Shown: piece by piece, positions 48,342-57,033 of the stretch
Layout: each line of letters starts with the position of its first letter
Position numbering within the stretch: position 1 is the first letter of the stretch
Source of the DNA: Pseudomonadota bacterium
Lineage (GTDB): Bacteria > Pseudomonadota > Gammaproteobacteria > Burkholderiales > Burkholderiaceae_B
NCBI GenBank assembly: GCA_023423975.1
Contig: JAFAEO010000080.1
Span: 41,831 to 105,830, forward strand
Length of the DNA stretch: 64,000 bases
Direction of reading: 5' to 3'
Position numbers and translations under genes: made by a program
The notes under the pieces: model-generated
The model's database searches: none
What the model was told of the DNA's origin: nothing
What the model saw: only the letters and a program-made list of their open reading frames with translations

Positions 48342-49112
48342 TTATCGAATAATCGTCAAACGCCGATCGATCACTTTGACCAGACGAGAGCAAACTAAAG
48401 AGATGACAAAATAGATAGCGGCTGCGAATATGTACAGCTCAACGGGGCGACCGGTAATGTCGGCGTTGATGCGAGCCATACCCAGCAGGTCATTCAGTGA
48501 CAACACGGTCACCAGAGACGTATCCTGGAAAAGAACAATCATTTGCGTGAAAATCACAGGCAGCATATTGCGGAAAGCCTGTGGCAGCACGATCAGTCGC
48601 ATTACCTGAAAGTAACGCAGTCCCAGCGCATAGCCTGCACCCACCTGTCCGCGGGGAATAGACTGAATGCCGGCCCGCATGATTTCGCAGAAATAGGCGG
48701 CTTCAAACAGCGTGAAGGTAATCAGTGCGCAGGTAAACCCGTTCAGCGGCCGCGAGACCAGCCTGGCCGATTCGTTACCGTCTATATAGGTTGCCCACAT
48801 GAAATCGATCCAACCCAGGATATACGGCACCAGAAAGAAGAACCAGAACAGGATCAGGATCAGCGGCAGCGACCGCATGATATTGACGTAAGAACCGGCG
48901 AACCAGCGGAAAAGCTTGATGGACGACAGGCGCATCATGGCCAGTACAGTACCCCAGATCAACGCCAGAACGGTGGAATAAAGCGTCAGCTTCAGCGTAA
49001 AGATCAGGCCTTGCTTTAGCAATGCAGGCGCGGCCTGCTGGATCACGCCCCAATCAAAGGCAGCGATACTGACCGATGAAGCAGAGAGAAGTAAGTCTTG
49101 AAAATTCATCAT
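48342..49112 (-). CDS. gltK: Glutamate/aspartate ABC transporter permease
   Basis: A 256-residue inner-membrane permease with about five membrane segments and the EAA loop EIMRAGIQSIPRGQVGAGYA. Two adjacent ATG codons (49112 and 49109) follow an aggag ribosome binding site; the second has the better spacing. It forms the channel with the other permease 6 bases upstream. Confidence 0.92.
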   Translation of the reverse strand: MMNFQDLLLSASSVSIAAFDWGVIQQAAPALLKQGLIFTLKLTLYSTVLALIWGTVLAMMRLSSIKLFRWFAGSYVNIMRSLPLILILFWFFFLVPYILGWIDFMWATYIDGNESARLVSRPLNGFTCALITFTLFEAAYFCEIMRAGIQSIPRGQVGAGYALGLRYFQVMRLIVLPQAFRNMLPVIFTQMIVLFQDTSLVTVLSLNDLLGMARINADITGRPVELYIFAAAIYFVISLVCSRLVKVIDRRLTIIR

Positions 49113-49118
49113 GTGCTC

Positions 49119-49883
49119 CTACCCTTTTCCTGAAATAAAGCCAGGAACACTGAAGAAACGTTCAACGGCCGACATAATTACCAGAATCAATAAGTTGATG
49201 ATGACATACAGGGCGGTTGCCGCCAGGTATGAGGGGAACGTCTGGAATGTGGATTCCTGCATGGACGCGGCAGCGCCGGTAATCTCCAGCAGGCCGATGG
49301 TGTAGGCAACCGAAGAGTTTTTCAGCAGGTTGAGCATTTCAGAGGTCAGTGGCGGGGTAATGATGCGCATTGCCATGGGCAATAGCACATACCGGTACAT
49401 CTGAAAGCGTGTCAGGCCGAGGGCCGTCGCCGCCATGGATTGCCCGCGTGGCAGGGACCGAATGCCCGAGGACAGCTGGATGGCAATTCGCGATGAGGTA
49501 AACAGACCCAGGCACAACACCGCCGGCCAGAAGACCGAATACGGGTACTGCATGCTGATGATGGCCTTGCCCATGGATTCCGGCAGAACTTGAGGGACCA
49601 CGTAGTACCAGAGGAAAAGCTGCACCAGCAGGGGAATATTCCTGAACAGTTCGACATAGCCCGAGCAGATTCTGGAAACCAGCCGGCTTTGACTGGTTAG
49701 CCCGATACCCACTGCGATGCCCATGATAAACGCGAGCACCCATGCGATTGCAGACAACTGCAGTGTCCAGCCGACGGCTGAAATGAATGCCTCCAGATAG
49801 CTATTCCCACTGGGCGATATCTGGCAGAACAGGGACGCGTTATCGATATTGGCCGGGTCACAAAATAATGTGGAGATTGACAT
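49119..49883 (-). CDS. gltJ: Glutamate/aspartate ABC transporter permease
   Basis: A 254-residue inner-membrane permease with the EAA-type loop IQLSSGIRSLPRGQSMAATA (ATPase docking). It is the first of two permeases and sits after a strong terminator downstream of the binding protein, which should lower its expression relative to the binding protein. Confidence 0.92.
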   Translation of the reverse strand: MSISTLFCDPANIDNASLFCQISPSGNSYLEAFISAVGWTLQLSAIAWVLAFIMGIAVGIGLTSQSRLVSRICSGYVELFRNIPLLVQLFLWYYVVPQVLPESMGKAIISMQYPYSVFWPAVLCLGLFTSSRIAIQLSSGIRSLPRGQSMAATALGLTRFQMYRYVLLPMAMRIITPPLTSEMLNLLKNSSVAYTIGLLEITGAAASMQESTFQTFPSYLAATALYVIINLLILVIMSAVERFFSVPGFISGKG

Positions 49884-49904
49884 AATTTGAAACGCAATTT
49901 ATAG

Positions 49905-49950
49905 AAAACAAAAAACGGCACAAAACCGCTTACGCTATGTTTTGTGCCGT
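49905..49950 (-). terminator. Internal terminator between gltI and gltJ
   Basis: A perfect 12-bp stem acggcacaaaac/gttttgtgccgt followed on the minus strand by five T residues and a further T-rich stretch, 16 bases after the gltI stop. It probably stops most transcripts after the binding protein and lets a minority continue to the permeases. Confidence 0.85.
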
Positions 49951-49965
49951 CGGACAGAGGCCGGT

Positions 49966-50856
49966 TTATTGGTATTTGGCCGGGTCTGGTGAATCTGTCG
50001 GATTGGCAAGCGCTTTCTTGAGGGCTTCCGACATAGGCAGATTCATATTGATATTTTTCGGAGGAATGGGGCTTTCAAACCATTTTTTGTAGAGCTTTTC
50101 GATTTCGCCGCTTTTGATCATGGCGATCACTGCGTCATCCACCGCTTTCTTGAACTCGGGATCGTCTTTGGGCTGGATCATCGCGTAAGGCTCGGTTGTG
50201 AGCGCTTTGTCGCTGATGACCCATTTGTCAGGATCTTCAGAGTTGGCAACCAGGCTGGCCAGCAACACGTCATCCATAAAGAATGCTTTGGCACGACCGG
50301 CCTGAACAGTCAGGAAGGCGCCCGCATGGTCTTTCGAAGGAATAATGTTCATGCCCAGGTTTTCCTTGGCATTGGTAGCGGCGAGCCATTTGATGTTGCT
50401 GGTGCCTGCAGTGGAAGTCACTGTCTGGCCTTTGAAGCCGGCGACGTCCTTAATATTGTCAGCCTTGGCCGAGACGAAGCGGGTAGCGGTCACAAATGTG
50501 GTCGGCGCAAAACTAACCTGTTTCTGGCGTTCAGCATTGTTTGTTGCTGATCCGCAAGCCAGATCGATTGTACCGTTCATGATCAGGGGAATTCGGCTGG
50601 CCGAGGTCACCGGAACCTGTTTGACGGTAAGTTCTGTGCCTAGCTGTTTTTCCAGCGCTTTGACGATGCCGTCGCAAATTTCCTTGGAGTATCCAACTGG
50701 CTTTCCACCGTCCAGATAGGAAAAAGGTATGGAGGAGTCACGATGACCCAGAGAAATTGTTTTTGTACTTTTGATTTTGTCCAGACGGCCTTCGGCGTGG
50801 GCGGACAAACCAATTGAAGAAATAAGTGCAGCAAGCACGAGACTTGATAACTTCAT
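49966..50856 (-). CDS. gltI: Glutamate/aspartate ABC transporter substrate-binding protein
   Basis: A 296-residue periplasmic binding protein with a signal peptide ending near residue 21 (GLSAHA-EG). GHRDSSIPFSYLDGGKPVGY and the tail IPPKNINMNL match Asp/Glu binders. It is the first gene of the operon and a paralog of the protein at 15158-16081. A palindrome sits about 50 bases upstream of the start. Confidence 0.93.
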   Translation of the reverse strand: MKLSSLVLAALISSIGLSAHAEGRLDKIKSTKTISLGHRDSSIPFSYLDGGKPVGYSKEICDGIVKALEKQLGTELTVKQVPVTSASRIPLIMNGTIDLACGSATNNAERQKQVSFAPTTFVTATRFVSAKADNIKDVAGFKGQTVTSTAGTSNIKWLAATNAKENLGMNIIPSKDHAGAFLTVQAGRAKAFFMDDVLLASLVANSEDPDKWVISDKALTTEPYAMIQPKDDPEFKKAVDDAVIAMIKSGEIEKLYKKWFESPIPPKNINMNLPMSEALKKALANPTDSPDPAKYQ

Positions 50857-51461
50857 GGAAAACTCCTTTATAACGGTGTTGCTAGTATGAACGAAATGCT
50901 CATGCTTAGGGTTTAGGTTTTACCCTAATTTTTGACCAACTGTCTTATGGACAAAAACTGCAGTTCTATGACTGCAGTTGTATTTTTAATGGATTTTAAA
51001 GTATTTTAAAACAAAGTATACATACAGATACATATTGCATTAAGGTGGCCTTGCAATGCACCAAAACGATTTTGACGATGTGCAATGACGGTGCTTATTG
51101 TCTCTTGAAGTCAGTATGAGAAAGGCTTTAAAAACGTTTTGCTGATGCGAAATAATCCCGCTGCGGTCAGTGAAACTAACACATTGATGTTGTGCTGCAC
51201 ACGCCACAGGAGTATGCGGACAGGCAGGGCAAACGGTTTGGCATTTCTGGTGCAGATATCTTGAGGTTAATGAAGCGGGTTTGCGGAAACGGTGCCGCAA
51301 ACGGGCGCTGGTCATGGGCGTAGCAGATATCCGGCGCGCATCGCCCGTTGGGCATGAAAATGCACGATGTAATACAAAAATTACACTTTTGGTGTATCCC
51401 CATTCGCCGCTGCAGGTGTTTGCGACTAAAATGACGTTTTAATCAGCTGGTTTCCAATTGC
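50857..51461. other. Divergent spacer between gltI and psd
   Basis: About 600 bases with no supported gene. The gltI side (50880-51020) is AT-rich and holds the palindrome at 50906-50928. The psd side contains AT-rich promoter-like sequence around 51360-51440. Confidence 0.55.
50906..50928. promoter_or_regulatory. Candidate operator upstream of gltI
   Basis: The inverted repeat ttagggt-N9-accctaa lies about 50 bases upstream of the gltI start. Just beyond it, actgcagtt occurs twice, 14 bases apart (50957 and 50971). Both fit regulator sites. Confidence 0.4.
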
Positions 51462-52145
51462 ATGTACAAACCCTCCTACCCGCATCCTATTCTGGCCCGA
51501 GAGGGCTGGCCCTTTATCGCCGGCTCCGTCATTCTGGCGCTGCTGGTGTCATGGTGGTCCATTGCTGCGGGATTGATCTTCTGGCTGCTGGCCATTTTTG
51601 TGATTCAGTTTTTTCGGGATCCGCAACGCCAGGCCCCTGATGGTGAGCGCGTGGTGCTGTCGCCTGCTGACGGCCGGATTGTGTCGGTAGACAAAACCAC
51701 CGATCCGTATACCCAGCAGCAGGCCCTGAAGATCAGTGTATTCATGAACGTCTTCAATGTTCACTCCAACCGCTTCCCCGTCAGCGGGCGGGTAACCCAG
51801 GTTCAGTATTATCCGGGTTCGTTTGTGAATGCCGCGCTGGACAAGGCGTCGGTCGAAAATGAAAGAAACGCGGTCCATATCGCGCTCGATTCAGGCGAGC
51901 AGGTCACTGTTGTACAGGTTGCCGGTCTGGTGGCCCGCCGTATTCTGTGCTATGTGAAGCCGGGCGATGGCCGGCGGGCCGGAGAGCGTTATGGATTTAT
52001 CCGTTTCGGTTCCCGTGTCGACGTTTATCTGCCGCCGGCTTCCCGACCCAGGGTCGCCATTGGCGACAAAGTGTCGGCCACTTCCACTGCGCTGGCTGAT
52101 CTGCCTGAACCCGGTACACCGCTAAATCAAAGCGATACGTTATGA
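51462..52145 (+). CDS. psd: Phosphatidylserine decarboxylase proenzyme
   Basis: A 227-residue pyruvoyl-dependent enzyme of the short type that decarboxylates phosphatidylserine to phosphatidylethanolamine in the inner membrane. The N-terminal membrane segment is about residues 18-50. The self-cleavage site is FGSR, where S184 becomes the pyruvoyl group. MNVFNVHSNRFPVSG and SPADGRIV are family hallmarks. It overlaps pssA by four bases (ATGA). Confidence 0.95.
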   Translation: MYKPSYPHPILAREGWPFIAGSVILALLVSWWSIAAGLIFWLLAIFVIQFFRDPQRQAPDGERVVLSPADGRIVSVDKTTDPYTQQQALKISVFMNVFNVHSNRFPVSGRVTQVQYYPGSFVNAALDKASVENERNAVHIALDSGEQVTVVQVAGLVARRILCYVKPGDGRRAGERYGFIRFGSRVDVYLPPASRPRVAIGDKVSATSTALADLPEPGTPLNQSDTL

Positions 52146-53068
52146 ACGAAAATCTGCCACGCCCGCGCAGCGCTATTTATCTGCTGCCCAATGCATTTAC
52201 GACGGCCAATCTGTTTGCCGGCTTTTATGCTGTGGTGCAAGCCATGAGCGGACGCTTCGAAGTGGCCGCCATCGCCATTTTTGTCGCGATGGTGCTCGAT
52301 GCGATGGATGGCCGCGTGGCACGGCTGACCAATACCCAGTCGGCTTTTGGCGAGCAATACGATTCCATGTCCGATATGGTCTCTTTCGGTATTGCGCCGG
52401 CGCTGGTGATGTATGAGTACCAGTTGCAGGCGCTGGGGCGCTGGGGCTGGATCGCCGCCTTTATATACGTGGCTGGTGCGGCGTTGCGCCTGGCTCGTTT
52501 CAATACCAATATCGGTGTGGTCGACAGCCGCTTCTTCCAGGGGTTGCCCAGTCCCGCCGCAGCGGCGCTGGTAGCCGGTTTTGTCTGGCTGTCGGTCGAC
52601 AATCGCATTCCTGACTATGAGTCGCTGGCCTGGCTGGCCTTTGTGCTGACGGTATATGCAGGCATCAGCATGATTTCAAATGCACCGTTTTTCAGCGGCA
52701 AGTCTCTGGCGCTGGAGAAAAAACTGTCGCCGCAAAACATCATGCTGGTGCTGGTGCTTGTTTTTGCGTTTGTGTCGTCTGATCCCCCCATTGTGCTTTT
52801 CTTGCTGTTTATTGTGTATGGGCTGTCGGGTTGGATCGTGTGGTATTGGCGTTGGCGTCGTGCGCAGCAGTTGCATGACAGCCGCCGCGAGAGCAGGGAA
52901 GCCGAAGCGGCCGAGGTCGCAGGTGCAAAGGCAGAGGGCACGTCAACGTCCTACAAGGCTATTGATACGGGTCAGGCTGACCGTTCGCAATCGCCTGCAC
53001 GCAATGAGCCGCATATTGCGGATTCAGCGGACCCGGACAAACCTAAAGACTGGTTCAAAAAAGACTGA
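52142..53068 (+). CDS. pssA: CDP-diacylglycerol-serine O-phosphatidyltransferase
   Basis: A 308-residue inner-membrane CDP-alcohol phosphatidyltransferase. The catalytic motif is D56-G57-x2-A60-R61-x8-G70-x3-D74-x3-D78, and about eight hydrophobic segments follow. The C-terminal 60 residues are a charged cytoplasmic tail. It makes the phosphatidylserine that Psd converts, and the two genes are translationally coupled. Confidence 0.95.
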   Translation: MNENLPRPRSAIYLLPNAFTTANLFAGFYAVVQAMSGRFEVAAIAIFVAMVLDAMDGRVARLTNTQSAFGEQYDSMSDMVSFGIAPALVMYEYQLQALGRWGWIAAFIYVAGAALRLARFNTNIGVVDSRFFQGLPSPAAAALVAGFVWLSVDNRIPDYESLAWLAFVLTVYAGISMISNAPFFSGKSLALEKKLSPQNIMLVLVLVFAFVSSDPPIVLFLLFIVYGLSGWIVWYWRWRRAQQLHDSRRESREAEAAEVAGAKAEGTSTSYKAIDTGQADRSQSPARNEPHIADSADPDKPKDWFKKD

Positions 53069-53073
53069 CCAGG

Positions 53074-53099
53074 AACGTGCCGCAACCCGGCACGTTTTT
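53074..53099 (+). terminator. Terminator of psd-pssA
   Basis: The stem aacgtgccg/cggcacgtt with a 5-base loop is followed by five T residues. It touches the stop codon of the convergent lipoprotein gene. Confidence 0.8.
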
Positions 53100-53601
53100 A
53101 AAAGCCCATGATCTCAAACTCATAGTCATAGGCTGGATCAGGACCGGGATGATGGTGCGTCACCTGTTGGCCGTCCCGGCCCAGATAGACATACATCAGT
53201 GAATTCCAGGCGTTGGCCTGTTTGTAACGATATTCCCAGACCACTTCATTTTTCTCGCCCAGCCCCACGCGGGTTACCTTGGCAGGCGGGCCGAACTCGC
53301 AGGTGACGTCCTGTGGTGTCCATACCCCTTTGTCCAGCTTGCGAAAATTCTCATCTGTCAAAATGGGTTCCACCCGGTCGGCGATACCTGCGCTATTGAA
53401 GCGCGTGCCGTAAGCGTATTGACCGTTGGGCTGCTGGGTCCAGATGGCCCGGGTGCCGCCATCGGCGGTGGGGCAGGTGAAATTGGGCGGTCCCATGGTT
53501 TGCAGGACGACTGTTTTGGGCGAATTGGGCGGCACGTCCCGGTAAGTGGCGCAAGCGCCCAGCGTTGCGCAAAAGCTGATCAGCCCCATGGTGCGAACCA
53601 T
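53098..53601 (-). CDS. Putative lipoprotein, function unknown
   Basis: A predicted outer- or inner-membrane lipoprotein of about 167 residues. From the ATG at 53601 there is a short hydrophobic signal and a lipobox ending in LGAC (Cys at about residue 17). The frame runs on to an ATG at 53709, giving 203 residues with a basic N-terminal extension; the start is undecided. The mature part resembles SmpA/OmlA-like small lipoproteins (TVVLQTMGPPNFTCPTADGG, then EYRYKQANAWNSLMYVYLG), but I cannot name it. It is convergent with pssA. Confidence 0.7.
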   Translation of the reverse strand: MVRTMGLISFCATLGACATYRDVPPNSPKTVVLQTMGPPNFTCPTADGGTRAIWTQQPNGQYAYGTRFNSAGIADRVEPILTDENFRKLDKGVWTPQDVTCEFGPPAKVTRVGLGEKNEVVWEYRYKQANAWNSLMYVYLGRDGQQVTHHHPGPDPAYDYEFEIMGF

Positions 53602-53709
53602 TTTACGCAGCGCAGCCGGCTGCGAAAAAAACGGGTTTTTCAGCCGGCCCCGCAGGCCAGTGTTGGAAAAAAAGCCCGGAAATAGGGAAAAACAACGGAA
53701 ATTAGGCAT

Positions 53710-54184
53710 ATTTGAACCTGTATGGCTAAGGTTTGCGTGTGTTTTCGGGCTGAATCAGATATAATTATCGGTCTTGACTGAAAGCCAAATGCAGCCCTGC
53801 ATGGCGTCTGACGTGTTCATTGTAGCGTGTAAATCCGCTACGGGACAGATCAGAATGAGCATGTTGGGCACGCGGCCATCCATCCGGGAAAATAGCGTAT
53901 GTCGTATTTTCCGGGAGTAGAGGGTCATCACAGTGCAATCAATCGTGCATAAAAACCAAGGGTTAATTTGACAGCTGTTCTTTGGCTGTCGGGTCGCTGG
54001 GGTTGCCGCCGGTAGTTTGCTTTGCTTCTTGCAAAGTCCTGGCACGCGAGTGATCAGGGCCTGCTTCGAAGGCCAATGCAATCGCGAACGCCGGTGTTGG
54101 CAGGGCTATCCACGCTGCGATGTCTGTTTTATGCCATGGTAGTTCAGTCGGGAAATTATCCGATATTTTATTTTTAATACTTCA
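53710..54184. other. Spacer upstream of rpsO
   Basis: About 475 bases without a gene. A ggaaaata/tattttcc hairpin is at 53887-53912 and a ttgaca element at 53967. The related-genome neighbour leuA is not here. Confidence 0.5.
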
Positions 54185-54208
54185 CGGTAAAACGCCTCGG
54201 TTTTACCG
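54185..54208 (+). promoter_or_regulatory. Stem-loop in the rpsO leader
   Basis: A perfect 9-bp stem cggtaaaac/gttttaccg with a 6-base loop, ending 24 bases before the S15 start. S15 represses its own translation in E. coli through a folded leader, so this is a candidate site for the same control. Confidence 0.5.
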
Positions 54209-54231
54209 CCAGTTCATGAGGCTTATTCAAT

Positions 54232-54501
54232 ATGTCAGTTGCTGATATCAAAAAATCTGAAATTGTTGCTCAATACGGTCGCGCTCAGGGCGATACAGGT
54301 TCTCCCGAAGTGCAGGTTGCATTGCTGACCGCCCGTATCAACGAATTAACCGGTCATTTCAAAGAACACATGAAAGACCACCACTCACGTCGTGGTTTGT
54401 TGCGCATGGTCAGCCGTCGCCGTAAACTGCTCGACTACCTGAAAGGTCGTAACCCTGACGCTTACCGCTCACTCATCGAAAAACTCGGTCTGCGTAAGTG
54501 A
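54232..54501 (+). CDS. rpsO: 30S ribosomal protein S15
   Basis: An 89-residue ribosomal protein that binds 16S rRNA early in assembly. The sequence is full length and typical, with GDTGSPEVQVALLTARI, HSRRGLLRMVSRRRKLLDYL (helix that binds rRNA) and a C-terminal Lys/Arg-rich end. It is followed by a terminator and then pnp. Confidence 0.98.
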   Translation: MSVADIKKSEIVAQYGRAQGDTGSPEVQVALLTARINELTGHFKEHMKDHHSRRGLLRMVSRRRKLLDYLKGRNPDAYRSLIEKLGLRK

Positions 54502-54522
54502 TATTGGGTTTGCGCCCAACAC

Positions 54523-54568
54523 AAAACCGTGCAGAGCGCCAGGCTGGCGCCTGGCACGGTTTTTTTTA
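54523..54568 (+). terminator. Terminator between rpsO and pnp
   Basis: The outer stem aaaaccgtgc/gcacggtttt encloses an inner gcgcca/tggcgc hairpin and is followed by eight T residues. It limits read-through from rpsO into pnp. Confidence 0.9.
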
Positions 54569-54661
54569 TTGTGCCGGAACGAGGTTTGGACGCGTACACA
54601 GAATCGTGGTGTGCGGCTGAAAACGGACAGATCTCTCTGGCTTTATTGTAAGGATTGAAAA

Positions 54662-56824
54662 ATGTTTAACAAAGTGACCAAGTCGTTTCAGTATGGCGAT
54701 CAGACTGTTGTACTGGAAACCGGCGAAATCGCCCGCCAGTCTTCAGGCGCCGTTGTGGTTTCAATGGGTGATTCCGTTGTGCTGGCCACCGTCGTTGCAG
54801 CAAAAAATGCCAAGCCCGGACAGGATTTTTTCCCGCTCACGGTCGATTATGTTGAGAAAACCTATTCTGCCGGTCGTATTCCTGGTGGTTTTTTCAAACG
54901 CGAAGGCAAGCCTTCGGAAAAAGAAACACTGACTTGCCGGCTTATTGACCGCCCACTGCGTCCGCTGTTTCCTGAAGGTTTCTATAACGAAGTTCAGATC
55001 ATTGTTCATGTACTGTCGGTTGATCCTCAAGTCGATCCTGATATTGCTGCCCTGATCGCCAGTTCAGCTGCGCTGGCCGTGTCCGGCATTCCTTTTGATG
55101 GTCCGATTGGCGCCGCTCGTGTTGGTTACATCAACGGACAGTATCTGCTCAATCCTACGCAGGATCAGTTGCAAGACTCCGACTTGAATCTGGTTGTTGC
55201 CGGTACCGAAAACGCCGTGCTGATGGTTGAATCCGAGGCCAAACAGTTGTCCGAAGAAGTGATGCTGGGCGGCGTGGTGTTTGGTCATGAGCAAATGCAG
55301 GCTGCCATCAATGCCATTCATGATCTGGTGGCCGAAGCCGGCAAACCCGAGTGGGATTGGCAGCCAGAAGCCAAAAACGAAGCGCTGATCGCTGCGGTGA
55401 CTGCTGCTGCCGAATCGGGCCTGAAAAGCGCCTATGAAATCCGTCAGAAACAGGAACGCACAACCAAGTTGCGCGAAGTGACTGCTGCGGTCAAGCAAAC
55501 GCTGGCTGAGCAGGCAGCGCAGGCTGGTCAGGATGCGCCCGATAGCGTGGCCATCGAAAATATTATTTTCGATTTGGAATCCAAAATCGTACGCGGCCAG
55601 ATTCTGGCCGGTGAACCCCGCATTGACGGTCGTGACACCCGTACAGTACGTCCTATCTCTATCCGCCTGGGCGTGTTGCCACGTACCCATGGCAGCGCGC
55701 TGTTCACCCGTGGTGAAACGCAGGCACTGGTGATCGCTACGCTGGGCACCAAGCAGGACGAACAGATCATTGATTCGGTCATGGGCGAACATCGCGACCG
55801 CTTCATGCTTCACTACAACATGCCTCCGTTTGCAACGGGCGAAACCGGTCGTTTCGGCGCACCAAAACGCCGTGAAATCGGTCATGGCCGCCTTGCCAAG
55901 CGCGCGCTGATTTCAACGCTGCCTGCTCACGAAGATTTCCAGTACACGATTCGTGTCGTGTCTGAAATTACAGAATCCAACGGTTCTTCCTCCATGGCTT
56001 CTGTTTGCGGTGGCTCGCTGGCCATGATGGATGCTGGCGTACCGGTCAAGGATCACGTTGCTGGTGTGGCCATGGGCCTGATCAAGGATGGCGGCAAGTT
56101 CGCTGTGCTGACCGATATTCTGGGCGACGAAGATCACCTGGGCGATATGGATTTCAAAGTGGCCGGTACCAAAAACGGGATCACTGCTTTGCAAATGGAT
56201 ATCAAAATCCAGGGCATCACCAAGGAAATCATGCAGGTCGCACTGGCTCAGGCCCGCGACGGCCGTATGCATATCCTGGGTAAAATGACCGAAGCGCTGA
56301 CTGGTTCGCGTGAAGAGCTGTCAACCTTTGCGCCACGCATGTTATCCATGAAAATCAATCCGGAAAAAATCCGTGATGTGATCGGCAAGGGCGGTGCCAC
56401 GATTCGTGCACTGACAGAAGAAACCGGTTGCCATATCGATATCAGCGACGAAGGGGTGGTTACCATTTCCAGCGCTGACCTGGACAAAGCCAAGGAAGCC
56501 GAGCGTCGTATCGCCGAGTTGACTGCAGTGGTTGAAGTAGGTCAGGTTTACGAGGGTACTGTGCAGCGCCTGCTGGACTTTGGCGGCATTGTGCAGATTC
56601 TGCCTGGTCGTGATGGGCTGTTGCATATTTCTGAAATCGCCAACTACCGCATTGCCAACATCAATGACGTGCTGACAGTAGGACAGAAGGTCAAAGTCAA
56701 GGTTATTGAAGCCGACGATCGTGGTCGTCTGCGTCTGTCAGCCAAGGCATTGGGTGGTCTGGAAGGCGCGCAGGAAAATGCGCCGGCAGAAGGCGGCGAG
56801 CCTGCTGAAAAACCAGCCGAGTAA
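54662..56824 (+). CDS. pnp: Polyribonucleotide nucleotidyltransferase (PNPase)
   Basis: A 720-residue 3'-5' phosphorolytic exoribonuclease and degradosome component. It has two RNase PH domains (about 10-230 and 310-540), with the active-site loops FFKREGKPSEKE and TRGETQALVIAT. A KH domain (IGKGGATI, about residue 575) and a C-terminal S1 domain (VYEGTVQRLLDFGGIVQILP) complete it. Full length. Confidence 0.97.
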   Translation: MFNKVTKSFQYGDQTVVLETGEIARQSSGAVVVSMGDSVVLATVVAAKNAKPGQDFFPLTVDYVEKTYSAGRIPGGFFKREGKPSEKETLTCRLIDRPLRPLFPEGFYNEVQIIVHVLSVDPQVDPDIAALIASSAALAVSGIPFDGPIGAARVGYINGQYLLNPTQDQLQDSDLNLVVAGTENAVLMVESEAKQLSEEVMLGGVVFGHEQMQAAINAIHDLVAEAGKPEWDWQPEAKNEALIAAVTAAAESGLKSAYEIRQKQERTTKLREVTAAVKQTLAEQAAQAGQDAPDSVAIENIIFDLESKIVRGQILAGEPRIDGRDTRTVRPISIRLGVLPRTHGSALFTRGETQALVIATLGTKQDEQIIDSVMGEHRDRFMLHYNMPPFATGETGRFGAPKRREIGHGRLAKRALISTLPAHEDFQYTIRVVSEITESNGSSSMASVCGGSLAMMDAGVPVKDHVAGVAMGLIKDGGKFAVLTDILGDEDHLGDMDFKVAGTKNGITALQMDIKIQGITKEIMQVALAQARDGRMHILGKMTEALTGSREELSTFAPRMLSMKINPEKIRDVIGKGGATIRALTEETGCHIDISDEGVVTISSADLDKAKEAERRIAELTAVVEVGQVYEGTVQRLLDFGGIVQILPGRDGLLHISEIANYRIANINDVLTVGQKVKVKVIEADDRGRLRLSAKALGGLEGAQENAPAEGGEPAEKPAE

Positions 56825-56928
56825 GTCGTAGCGGTAAAGGGTATTATTTCACCAGAAACAATACCCTGTTATGGCAAGGCGCCGCGGTGTTAGCACTCGA
56901 TGCTTCATCGCTGGCGGATATCCCAGGC

Positions 56929-56976
56929 AATAAAAAAACACCCGATCAGAATGAAATGACCGGGTGTTTTTTTATT
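56929..56976. terminator. Bidirectional terminator, pnp and gdhA
   Basis: A perfect 16-bp inverted repeat (aataaaaaaacacccg/cgggtgtttttttatt) with a 16-base loop, with A and T runs on both sides, between convergent genes. Confidence 0.92.
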
Positions 56977-57033
56977 CTGGCTCAGGCTAACCGACTGCAG
57001 CAAGCGCGACAATCGGTTGGCGGCGATCGTGGA

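Noticed and set aside
51040..51403. Small frames in the gltI-psd spacer
   Set aside because: Two overlapping minus frames with Cys/His/Ser-rich sequence and no start signal; probably non-coding.
53755..54081. Minus-strand frame upstream of rpsO
   Set aside because: No ribosome binding site and low-quality composition; the region is more likely promoter and leader.
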